From Deltaproteobacteria bacterium (GTDB taxonomy: Bacteria > SAR324 > JACQKK01), in assembly GCA_029879595.1 (NCBI GenBank), contig JAOUPZ010000195.1, forward strand, positions 1 to 6,130: a stretch of DNA of 6,130 nucleotides, read 5' to 3'. The position numbers and the translations under genes are program-made. The notes beneath the pieces are model-generated. The model ran no database searches. It was not told the origin of the DNA and saw only the letters and a program-made list of their open reading frames with translations. This document shows, piece after piece, positions 1 through 5,380 of the stretch (position 1 is its first letter; each line of letters opens with the position of its first letter).

Positions 1-166
1 CAATATCACCCACGCCCAACTGGCCATCGACCTGGGCTCGGCCAGGGAGGTGATTTCCCGCACTTTGAAAAAGCTGGAAAGGGAAGGCGGGGTTTCCCTG
101 GTAAGGGGCAAGATAATGGTGACCTCCCGTGAAGTACTGGAAAAATACAGAACCCTGCTGACCTGA
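1..166 (+). CDS. Crp/Fnr-family transcriptional regulator, C-terminal fragment
   Basis: This is the last 54 codons of a gene whose start lies left of the window; the reading frame begins at base 2 and ends with TGA at 164-166. The visible residues look like the winged helix-turn-helix of Crp/Fnr regulators: a 'THAQLAIDLGSAREVISRTL' recognition-helix block, then 'KKLEREGGVSLVRGKI', which fits the wing, and a short C-terminal helix. The 'SAREVISR' stretch matches the DNA-reading helix of the family, where the E and R residues contact GTGA-type half sites. The effector-binding cupin domain lies outside the window, so the ligand (cAMP, an Fe-S cluster, haem or other) cannot be told. It sits upstream of, and in the same direction as, the tusA-dsrE pair, so it may regulate that pair. 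That link is inferred from position and from a GTGA/TCAC repeat at 375-387. Confidence 0.85.
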   Translation, partial: NITHAQLAIDLGSAREVISRTLKKLEREGGVSLVRGKIMVTSREVLEKYRTLLT

Positions 167-273
167 ACGACTTTTACCGCCACCCCGCAAAATCTCAGCT
201 GGTATGGATATTACCGTGGATTCCCTTCCCGGTTCACTGGTAGCAGCCTATACCCCGAAGCGGCCACCAGCCC

Positions 274-300
274 TGCAAGGTGTTTGAGGCCTTGCATTTT
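274..300 (+). terminator. Possible intrinsic terminator after the Crp/Fnr gene
   Basis: A 7-bp perfect inverted repeat, TGCAAGG (274-280) and CCTTGCA (290-296), has a 9-nt loop and is followed directly by TTTT. It lies 108 nt past the regulator's stop. The stem is short and the T-run is only four bases, so it may be weak or fortuitous. Confidence 0.4.
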
Positions 301-374
301 ACCGAAAAAAACAACAATAACAAAAGCATGGCGTTTCATACTGGAAAAATCACCAACAAATACATATTCCTAAC

Positions 375-414
375 GTGACAATATCACTGTATTTTCGTTA
401 AATATTTTAATAAC
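375..414 (+). promoter_or_regulatory. Putative promoter and operator region for the tusA-dsrE unit
   Basis: This AT-rich stretch contains GTGACA (375-380), five of six matches to a sigma-70 -35 box, then a 17-nt spacer and TTAAAT (398-403), four of six matches to a -10 box. Overlapping the -35 is the inverted repeat GTGA-N5-TCAC (375-387), similar to Crp/Fnr-type sites but one base shorter than the usual six-base spacing. A second inverted repeat, GTTA-N10-TAAC (397-414), covers the -10. The resulting transcript would have a leader of roughly 150 nt before tusA. The promoter call is by eye only; the operator assignment is inference. Confidence 0.4.
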
Positions 415-466
415 TCTGGATAGTTGGAAAAAAGCCTTGAAACCCTTCGGAAAAACCCCGGGGGAA

Positions 467-511
467 GCCTGTACATGGAAATGAGGAAGGATTTCCATGT
501 GTCAAGCAGGC
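467..511 (+). promoter_or_regulatory. Leader RNA hairpin displaying a Shine-Dalgarno sequence in its loop
   Basis: A perfect 10-bp stem pairs 473-482 with 491-500 around the 8-nt loop GAGGAAGG (483-490). An outer helix, GCCTG (467-471) with CAGGC (507-511), extends it across an asymmetric internal loop. The loop is a strong purine-rich ribosome-binding sequence. The ATG six bases downstream (497-499) is buried in the 3' arm, paired with CAT at 474-476. This geometry could control access to the start codon of the small ORF at 497-553. The pairing is read directly from the sequence; a regulatory role is inferred. Confidence 0.5.
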
Positions 512-553
512 GCAATCGAAAAACTAACAGGCTGGCCTGTCAACTCCCGATAG
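497..553 (+). CDS. Candidate 18-residue leader peptide upstream of tusA
   Basis: The ORF encodes MCQAGAIEKLTGWPVNSR and stops at TAG (551-553), seven bases before the tusA ATG at 561. Its ribosome-binding site, GAGGAAGG at 483-490 with a six-base spacer, is better than that of tusA (AGGA, 552-555). Ribosomes finishing the peptide would therefore arrive at the tusA start, allowing translational coupling. The peptide is too short for domain recognition and I know no family for it. It has a single cysteine at position 2 and no membrane segment. It could be a regulatory leader peptide, a real microprotein or a chance ORF. Support comes from the ribosome-binding site, the hairpin and the spacing, not from homology. 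Confidence 0.4.
   Translation: MCQAGAIEKLTGWPVNSR
527..540 (+). repeat. Small inverted repeat within the leader ORF, able to pair alternatively
   Basis: ACAGG (527-531) and CCTGT (536-540) form a 5-bp stem with a CTGG loop shortly before the tusA ribosome-binding site. The hexamer GCCTGT occurs twice, at 467-472 and 535-540, and both copies are complementary to ACAGGC at 527-532. Two mutually exclusive foldings are therefore possible. No T-run follows, so a switch here would act on translation rather than on termination. Confidence 0.35.
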
Positions 554-560
554 GATTGTC

Positions 561-800
561 ATGGCTGAAAACAGTCAGAATGTGGTGCTGGATTGCCGGG
601 GCTACTGTTGTCCCATACCCATTCTAAAAACAATGCAGGCCGTGAAGAAACTTGTTGAAGGACAGGTTCTGGAGTTGATTTCGTCCGATCCGAGTTCTCA
701 GAAAGACCTGCCGGCATGGTGTGAAAACTCCGGTGTCGAACTTATCGAAGCGGTGGAAATTGAACAGGAGTTCCATTTCTATCTTAAAAAATCAAAATAA
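561..800 (+). CDS. TusA-family sulfurtransferase (sulfur carrier)
   Basis: The 79-residue product has the usual length of the TusA/SirA/YedF family. These small cytoplasmic proteins carry sulfur as a cysteine persulfide and pass it between sulfurtransferases, for tRNA thiolation, molybdenum cofactor or selenium metabolism, or dissimilatory sulfur pathways. The family signature is near the N-terminus: LDCRGYCCPIPILK (residues 10-23), where C17 of the CPxP motif should be the persulfide cysteine. The helix after it and the later 'VLELISSDPSSQKDLPAWCENSG' region match the family's beta-alpha-beta-alpha-beta-beta fold. C12 and C16, next to the active cysteine, are extra, and C54 lies in the second helix. 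ATG 561 is the only sensible start: an in-frame stop lies at 525-527 and AGGA precedes the ATG by five bases. The dsrE-like gene follows after 108 nt, which favours a role in sulfur-compound metabolism over tRNA thiolation alone. The partner and exact pathway are inferred. Confidence 0.9.
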   Translation: MAENSQNVVLDCRGYCCPIPILKTMQAVKKLVEGQVLELISSDPSSQKDLPAWCENSGVELIEAVEIEQEFHFYLKKSK

Positions 801-822
801 CCGCGACTTTTCCATCAACAGG

Positions 823-867
823 CGGGTGAACCCGTGACTGGTCCCGTCCCGGTGCTGAATGTGCCGG
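823..867 (+). other. Small hairpins between tusA and the dsrE-like gene
   Basis: Two short inverted repeats lie in the 108-nt spacer. One is CGGG (823-826) with CCCG (831-834) around a TGAA loop. The other pairs 849-855 with 861-867 (seven pairs, two of them G-U) around a 5-nt loop, with TTTT six bases downstream. The second could attenuate transcription or process the message, but it is weak as a terminator. Confidence 0.25.
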
Positions 868-895
868 CAGGATTTTGAAAAAGTCTCATCAAGTC

Positions 896-900
896 GAGGA
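896..900 (+). promoter_or_regulatory. Ribosome-binding site fixing the dsrE-like start
   Basis: GAGGA lies eight bases before ATG 909 but only two bases before the in-frame TTG at 903. This favours ATG 909 as the start and makes the protein 172 residues long. Confidence 0.7.
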
Positions 901-908
901 CATTGAAA

Positions 909-1427
909 ATGTCGAACAACGGAAACCCTAAAAAAATGGCGCTGATAGCCTCCCAGGGAAGCCTTGACTGGGCCTATCCGCCCCTGATTCTTGCCTCAAC
1001 CGCGGCGGCCATGGAAATGGAGGTGCAGGTATTCTTCACCTTTTACGGGCTGACTATTCTGAAAAAGGATGCCAACAACAAAATAACACCAGCCGCAAAT
1101 CCTGCCATGCCCATGAAAATGCCCTTTGGGCCAAGCTGGTTCCAGAACTTCAACTGGCCCATTCCCAAGGCCATCAGCGGCGTGATTCCGGGCTTTGACT
1201 CCTTTGCGACATCACTTATGAAGCAGACCTTCAAGAACAAGGGTGTGGCTTCCCTGGAGGAACTCCGGGGCCTGTGCCTGGACGCCGGGGTGAGAATGGT
1301 GGGTTGTCAGATGACAATGGATGTATTCGGATTCACCAAGGACGATTTCATTGACGGAGTGGACTTCGGGGGTGCCGCTACCTTCCTGGAGTATGCCTCC
1401 GAGGCTGATATACAGCTTTTCGTGTAG
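909..1427 (+). CDS. DsrE/DsrF/DsrH-like family protein (DsrE2 / COG2210 type)
   Basis: This 172-residue protein resembles the COG2210 'peroxiredoxin-like' branch of the DsrE superfamily, which includes the DsrE2 proteins encoded beside tusA in sulfur-oxidising and sulfate-reducing bacteria. Members take part in cytoplasmic sulfur transfer through a conserved cysteine. Visible features are an N-terminal beta strand and turn (KKMALIASQGSLDWAYPP, residues 8-24), a hydrophobic helix and strand (25-51) typical of the family, and a central Pro/Met/Phe-rich insertion (about 60-95). The C-terminal core carries 'LCLDAGVRMVGCQMTMDVFGF' in residues 122-142. C133 in 'GCQMTMD' matches the family's conserved cysteine; C123 is a second candidate redox or sulfur-binding residue. 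No clear signal peptide is present. It lies 108 nt after tusA on the same strand and is probably cotranscribed. The TusA protein is its likely sulfur-transfer partner, as in tusA-dsrE2 clusters; no rhodanese gene is seen here. Confidence 0.85.
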   Translation: MSNNGNPKKMALIASQGSLDWAYPPLILASTAAAMEMEVQVFFTFYGLTILKKDANNKITPAANPAMPMKMPFGPSWFQNFNWPIPKAISGVIPGFDSFATSLMKQTFKNKGVASLEELRGLCLDAGVRMVGCQMTMDVFGFTKDDFIDGVDFGGAATFLEYASEADIQLFV

Positions 1428-1441
1428 GATTCCCCCCTTGC

Positions 1442-1492
1442 ATCCGGGGTGCGGTGAAAATTAGCCGCACCGGTTATGGCTGCGCCCCGGAT
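1442..1492. terminator. Overlapping inverted repeats between convergent genes, possible bidirectional terminator
   Basis: An outer 8-bp perfect repeat, ATCCGGGG (1442-1449) with CCCCGGAT (1485-1492), encloses an inner 7-bp repeat, GGTGCGG (1448-1454) with CCGCACC (1465-1471). The two share bases 1448-1449, so the complete helices cannot form together. The position, 14 nt past the dsrE-like stop and 43 nt past the DUF4340 stop on the other strand, suits a shared terminator. Neither strand has a good T-run after the stem, so termination efficiency is uncertain. Confidence 0.4.
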
Positions 1493-1511
1493 ACCAATTC
1501 CAATCCTTTGG

Positions 1512-1535
1512 CCTTCCTGCTCATCAGGTGGAAGG
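1512..1535 (-). other. Hairpin directly after the DUF4340 stop codon
   Basis: CCTTCC (1512-1517) and GGAAGG (1530-1535) form a stem, with an inner CTG/CAG pairing possible across a small bulge. It starts at the base next to the minus-strand TAA (1538-1536). No T-run follows, so it is more likely a 3'-end stabilising structure, or part of the convergent terminator region, than a classical terminator. Confidence 0.3.
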
Positions 1536-2621
1536 TTATTGGGCTTCCTGCAAAAATGCCTTGCGTTCCTGCTGCAGCCGCTTGGCCTCAAAGTCGTGAA
1601 TGGCGAAAAACTGCCCCTTGTACAGGCGGTTGAACCGCTCCACCTCAAGGCTGGCTTTTTCGTCACTGGCCGGGACGCTCAGCGCCGCTTCAATGGTCAG
1701 GTACCTGTAGTCGTCGAAACCCTTGTCGGCCCCCACAGAGAGGGTATAGCGGCGGTTGTCGAACAGGTCCACCACCACGGTTCCGCTCCGGGAGCGGCCC
1801 AGATCAGCCGGTGTCTTGTCCGTGGGCGCAACGTGGACCATCTTCAGGGTGGCCAGGGTACTGGCCATGGATTTGACCTCCTGCTTTTTCAGCTTTTCTG
1901 CCGGTGTGCCCGTCAGTTCCCAGTCCAGCCCCGGTTCCTTGCGGGAAAACTCCAGCGGAGCGCCGCCGGGTGCTGCAATGGTCATGCTTTTCAGATCCGA
2001 ATCCACATGCACATCCAGCAGGGTTTTGCTGATCCAGTCCTCCGGGGTGGCCTGCATGTACAGCGATTCGCCGATGAGGTAAGCGTCGTCATCACCGGCC
2101 AGCCGGATATACTGCCCCGGGTCGCCGCCGCCCATGGAGACCTGGCGGCTCTTTCCCAGATACAGGCTGAACATGGGCTGTCCCTGCTTGTCGAATACCG
2201 AAAAGCTCATGGAGGGCCCTTGCGGGGCGCTATTCTGGGGGCCAATGCCTGCCTGTCCGTATCCCTCGCCCGGGTTTTCCAGCTTCAGTTCGGCCAGTTT
2301 GCCGTTTTTGCCGGAAATCCGGCGGGCCAGTATGATATCGGACATTTTGGACAGCATGGTGTTCATTTTCTTGGAATCGGCGGGCAGACCGTTGTTTTCC
2401 AGCACCTTCCAGCCGTCCGGGCCGTTGTTTTCCATGGTTACGCGGTTCCTGGGGTCGGAAATGACCACCCGGGCGGCCTCTTCCATACGGACCCCGTCCA
2501 GCACACTCCTGCCGACCCGGCCCTCGCTTTGGGGCTCATTACGTCCGGAGTTCAGCGTATAAACCAGCAGGGCCAGCAGCACCAGGACGCCGCTGCCGAT
2601 GGACATCTTCTTCAGACTCAT
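1536..2621 (-). CDS. DUF4340 domain-containing membrane-anchored protein of a Gld-type ABC cassette
   Basis: The 361-residue product begins with a short basic stretch and one hydrophobic segment (about residues 8-23, 'IGSGVLVLLALLVYTL'), predicting an N-terminal membrane anchor with the rest outside the cytoplasm. Repeated beta-rich units typical of DUF4340 follow: 'ARVVISDP..VTMENNGPDGWKV' (50-73), 'YIRLAGDDDAYLIGESLYMQATPEDWISKTLLDV' (171-204, the YLI...W..K.LL pattern of this family), and 'GTVVVDLFDNRRYTLSVGADK' (280-300). A charged helix closes the protein (about 344-360). There is no catalytic motif; the family has no established biochemical role and is known mainly from its place next to GldG-like genes. 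The start overlaps the upstream GldG-like stop as ATGA (2618-2621), and AGAGGTG (complement of 2626-2632) precedes it, so the two are translationally coupled. It is the last gene of the cassette and probably works on the outer face with the GldG-like protein. Confidence 0.8.
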   Translation of the reverse strand: MSLKKMSIGSGVLVLLALLVYTLNSGRNEPQSEGRVGRSVLDGVRMEEAARVVISDPRNRVTMENNGPDGWKVLENNGLPADSKKMNTMLSKMSDIILARRISGKNGKLAELKLENPGEGYGQAGIGPQNSAPQGPSMSFSVFDKQGQPMFSLYLGKSRQVSMGGGDPGQYIRLAGDDDAYLIGESLYMQATPEDWISKTLLDVHVDSDLKSMTIAAPGGAPLEFSRKEPGLDWELTGTPAEKLKKQEVKSMASTLATLKMVHVAPTDKTPADLGRSRSGTVVVDLFDNRRYTLSVGADKGFDDYRYLTIEAALSVPASDEKASLEVERFNRLYKGQFFAIHDFEAKRLQQERKAFLQEAQ

Positions 2622-4510
2622 TTCGCACCTCTGTTCCTGTAGTTACGTCTGTAAATCACCACGAATCCCAGAATGGCCACCACCAGCGGCACGGCCAAAA
2701 GGTTCAGGGCCAGGAGTACATTGCCCAGGGATTCAATATCCTCGCGCAGGAGCTTGCGGACCTCCCTCAGCTGCCGTTTTGTTCGCGATTCCTCCACCCG
2801 GAACTTGTTGAGTTCGGTGATCTGTTCCGATGAGAGCAGCATTCTGGAGGATCCCTTCTTCTGTTCCTCCAGCTCGCGCATGTTCTTTTTAACCTGCTCC
2901 AGGCGCTGGCTCAGGCGTTCTTCCTCCTCCTGGAAGCGGGCGGCGGCCTGCTCCTGCAGTTCCTCCAGCTTGTCAAAGGGCCGCGAGAACTTGCCCCGCG
3001 AGCGGATGTGAATCAGGTCCTCTCCGCCCACCATGAACTCCACCGCGTTCAGCAGGAAGTTCAGGTTGTCATTGAGCGGCTGCACCATGCGGTTGCCGAA
3101 AAAGTTGACCACGCGCACCGCATAGCGGTCGCTGATGAAATCAGAATCGCCAAGCAGCAGTACCATGCCTTCCTTTTCGCCCTTGGCCAGATGGGGCATG
3201 GTGGGGTTGCGCGGGGGCGGGCTGTTGGGCTGTTGCGGTTCCGCAGGAGGCGCACCGCCAGGATAGGCCGTCTCAAAGGTTCCGCTGACCATGGCGGAAA
3301 AATTCCGCTTCATCCCGTCGGGCTTGATGGTCTGCATCATTTTGTTGGGAGCGGTGTAGCGGGCCACCATGGAGCCGATGGTGCCGGCTTTGTCCGTCGA
3401 GGTAATCAGCGGGGTGAAGGTGTATTTGGTGTCCTCGCGCTTGTGGAACGAGCCGGCTTCGATCAGAACCAGTTCCTCCAGTTCGCTTGTCATGGCCAGT
3501 TCGGAGTTCAGGTTTTCCTGGGAAAGGGAAACCCACAGGGGGTATTTCACTATCCCGAAACCCTGGGTATTGACCTGCAGGGCCAGTTTCTGGTCACCCA
3601 CAATATCACCGGGGTTGAAGTTCACCCCCCAGGCTTTTAAAAGCTCAGGCATGTTGCTGCCCGTGGGAGCGTTCATCTGCTGCTGAGGCTGCATCTGGTT
3701 GGCCGGGTCTTCCCTGGAGTTGGGATCGAGCATGGCTATGAGGCGCCCGCCGCGGACTACAAACTGATCCATGGCGTAGCTCAGCCGGGGCGGCATGAGC
3801 TTGGGGTGCAACAGGATCACCAGGCTGATGTCCTGGGGAATTTCCACCAGCGTATCAGGGCTGATCACCTCCACCCGGTAGCTTTTGCGCAACTCGGATA
3901 CAAAGGCCCATTCCTGGGGGGAGTGTCCCCCGGGGAAGCCCTGCCCACCCATGGGGATCGAGGAAACCACTGCCAGTCCGGGCTTATCCTTTTTCATGAC
4001 CCTGGTCAGGGCTTCGGAGATGTCATATTCCAGGAATTTCTCGCGGCGGGGGTCGAAAAATGGCACCACCTCTTCCCGTTCAGCCATCAGGACCGCCAAC
4101 CCGAAAAACATCCCCTCGCCGGTGGGCAGCTTGGCCTGGTTAATTCCGTAGCGGATGGCCCATTCTTCCTCCTCGGTGTCCGGTTTGGGGTCATGAACCA
4201 CCAGCGTTATCTTTCCGCCGGATTTGGCTTCATACTCTCCCAGCAGGTCAAGCACCTTCTTGGCGTAGGTCTTGAACCCGACCGGGATGGCCATGGATTC
4301 GGAGAAGTACAGCCTCATTTCCACCCGGTCTTCCAGCTTGCCGATGATGGTCTTGGAGCCGGTGGAGAGGGTGTAGAGACCCTCCTCGGTGATATCCATG
4401 CGCAAGGGGATAAAGGCGGTCAAAATGTTTATCGCGATCAGCCCCCCCACCAGAACTCCCGTGACAGCCAGTGGGGTCAGTTTTTTCATCGCGGAACTTT
4501 TTGGTTGCAT
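2618..4510 (-). CDS. GldG-like ABC-2 transporter auxiliary protein
   Basis: The 630-residue protein resembles the GldG / 'ABC-type uncharacterized transport system' family (ABC_transp_aux domain). Such proteins are encoded with a GldA-type ATPase and a GldF-type permease; they are linked to gliding in Bacteroidetes but widespread in non-gliding bacteria. An N-terminal membrane segment (about 12-34) is followed by the family's 'DITEEGLYTLSTGSKTIIGKL' block (39-59) and an alpha/beta domain with 'LVVHDPKPDTEEEEWAIRYGI' (103-123), 'FLEYDISEALTRV' (159-171) and 'GGRLIAMLDP' (254-263). Two low-complexity loops occur: Gln/Met-rich (about 272-287) and Pro-rich (about 418-438). After 'LLLGDSDFISD' (451-461) comes a long charged coiled coil (about 512-592) and a C-terminal membrane helix (about 598-620) with a basic tail. 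Most of the protein should lie outside the cytoplasm between two anchors. The start at 4510 is chosen because AGGAAA lies eight bases upstream; ATG 4489 has no ribosome-binding site. The substrate is unknown. Confidence 0.85.
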   Translation of the reverse strand: MQPKSSAMKKLTPLAVTGVLVGGLIAINILTAFIPLRMDITEEGLYTLSTGSKTIIGKLEDRVEMRLYFSESMAIPVGFKTYAKKVLDLLGEYEAKSGGKITLVVHDPKPDTEEEEWAIRYGINQAKLPTGEGMFFGLAVLMAEREEVVPFFDPRREKFLEYDISEALTRVMKKDKPGLAVVSSIPMGGQGFPGGHSPQEWAFVSELRKSYRVEVISPDTLVEIPQDISLVILLHPKLMPPRLSYAMDQFVVRGGRLIAMLDPNSREDPANQMQPQQQMNAPTGSNMPELLKAWGVNFNPGDIVGDQKLALQVNTQGFGIVKYPLWVSLSQENLNSELAMTSELEELVLIEAGSFHKREDTKYTFTPLITSTDKAGTIGSMVARYTAPNKMMQTIKPDGMKRNFSAMVSGTFETAYPGGAPPAEPQQPNSPPPRNPTMPHLAKGEKEGMVLLLGDSDFISDRYAVRVVNFFGNRMVQPLNDNLNFLLNAVEFMVGGEDLIHIRSRGKFSRPFDKLEELQEQAAARFQEEEERLSQRLEQVKKNMRELEEQKKGSSRMLLSSEQITELNKFRVEESRTKRQLREVRKLLREDIESLGNVLLALNLLAVPLVVAILGFVVIYRRNYRNRGAK

Positions 4511-4518
4511 ATTTCTGG

Positions 4519-4524
4519 TTTCCT
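4519..4524 (-). promoter_or_regulatory. Ribosome-binding site fixing the GldG-like start
   Basis: On the minus strand this reads AGGAAA, eight bases before the ATG at 4510-4508. The alternative ATG seven codons downstream (4489-4487) has no purine-rich sequence before it, so the longer start is preferred. Confidence 0.6.
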
Positions 4525-4541
4525 ATCAGTTTGCGAAATTG

Positions 4542-4571
4542 TTAATAGTCAGCAATAACAGCCTATTGCAA
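4542..4571 (-). promoter_or_regulatory. Hairpin and weak promoter-like sequence in the only large intra-cassette gap
   Basis: The 93-nt gap between permease and GldG-like gene is AT-rich. It contains the 6-bp inverted repeat GCAATA/TATTGC (4552-4557, 4564-4569) with a 6-nt loop. Read on the minus strand, TTGCAA (4571-4566), an 18-nt spacer and TATTAA (4547-4542) give four of six matches to each sigma-70 box. It could be an internal promoter, an mRNA processing site or neither. Confidence 0.25.
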
Positions 4572-4603
4572 AATTATGGTCCTTGGTGATCCAGCGCCTT
4601 GCC

Positions 4604-5338
4604 TCAACTGGCTTTCTTGGCTTCCAGCACCTGCACGTTGGCCAGCAGCATGAATGCGATAATGGACAGGAAATAAATGATGTCCCGTATATCAATCAGT
4701 CCCTTGCGCATTCCCTCGTAGTGGGTGGTGAAGCTGAACTGGGTGATCGTGTCGGCGAGCCAGACCGGGAAAAAGTCAATGAGAGTCTTGGTCAGCACAC
4801 CCCAGCCCAGCAGAACCAGCACCAGACAGATGATGAAGCTGGTTATGAACCCGACCACCTGGTTTTTGGTGAGTGCGGAGGTAAAGCATGAAATCGCCAG
4901 ATAGGCCCCTCCCATCAGAAAGCTGCCCAGGTATCCTGAGAAGATTACTCCGCCGTCCGGGTCGCCCAGGTAGAACACCGTGAACACCATGGGGAAGGTG
5001 AGCAAAAGGGTCAGTCCCAGAAAGGCCCAGGCCGCGATGAATTTGGCCAGTACGGCGTCCATGGCGCTCACCGGCAGGGTCAGCAGAATCTCGATAGTTC
5101 CCTGCCGCCGGTCCTCGGCCCACAGGCGCATCCCCACCGCCGGAATGAATATCAGAAACAGCCAGGGATGGAAGAAGAAAAACGCCTCCAGGCTGGCCTC
5201 GTTGGAATGGTAGAAGTTGCCCAGATAGAATGTGCAGCCGGTGGTGGCAATCAGAAAAATTATAATGAATACATAGGCCACCGGGGAACGGAAGTAACTC
5301 AACAGTTCCCGTTTGATGATTGGAAACATCACCTTCAT
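4604..5338 (-). CDS. ABC-2 type permease, GldF-like
   Basis: The 244-residue integral membrane protein has about six hydrophobic helices (roughly residues 20-42, 57-74, 99-124, 132-155, 162-182 and 219-237), the usual layout and length of ABC-2 permeases. The opening 'IIKRELLSYFRSPVAYVF' (7-24) is the amphipathic entry helix typical of the family. The cytoplasmic loop 'RLWAEDRRQGTIEILLTLPVS' (71-91) is its most conserved stretch and likely forms part of the contact with the ATPase. Such permeases dimerise and work with a separate ATP-binding subunit, encoded here immediately upstream. GAGGA (complement of 5345-5349) lies six bases before ATG 5338, supporting this start; a second in-frame ATG three codons later is less well placed. 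The gap to the ATPase stop is 42 nt. The family resemblance is to GldF and related permeases next to GldG-like genes. The transported substrate cannot be told from the sequence. Confidence 0.88.
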   Translation of the reverse strand: MKVMFPIIKRELLSYFRSPVAYVFIIIFLIATTGCTFYLGNFYHSNEASLEAFFFFHPWLFLIFIPAVGMRLWAEDRRQGTIEILLTLPVSAMDAVLAKFIAAWAFLGLTLLLTFPMVFTVFYLGDPDGGVIFSGYLGSFLMGGAYLAISCFTSALTKNQVVGFITSFIICLVLVLLGWGVLTKTLIDFFPVWLADTITQFSFTTHYEGMRKGLIDIRDIIYFLSIIAFMLLANVQVLEAKKAS

Positions 5339-5380
5339 CGATTTTCCTCAGGTTTGTGGGGTTGGCTCATCTTTGATTTA

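Noticed and set aside
205..288. 27-codon ATG frame after the Crp/Fnr gene
   Set aside because: There is no ribosome-binding site and its end runs into the terminator-like hairpin; no support beyond an open frame.
456..464. CCCCGGGGG palindromic run in the tusA leader
   Set aside because: The perfect palindrome leaves no room for a loop and has no convincing flanking stem; probably not a structural element by itself.
424..627. TTG-initiated frame running from the tusA leader into tusA
   Set aside because: It overlaps tusA out of frame, has no ribosome-binding site and looks unlike any protein family. The 18-codon ORF in another frame has much better initiation signals.
903..908. TTG start two codons upstream for the dsrE-like gene
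   Set aside because: The GAGGA ribosome-binding site is only two bases from this TTG but eight from ATG 909.
1476..2642. Long plus-strand open frame opposite the DUF4340 gene
   Set aside because: It lies antisense to a well-supported gene and shows no recognisable domain. Its His/Gln/Gly-rich composition is typical of the complement of GC-biased coding sequence.
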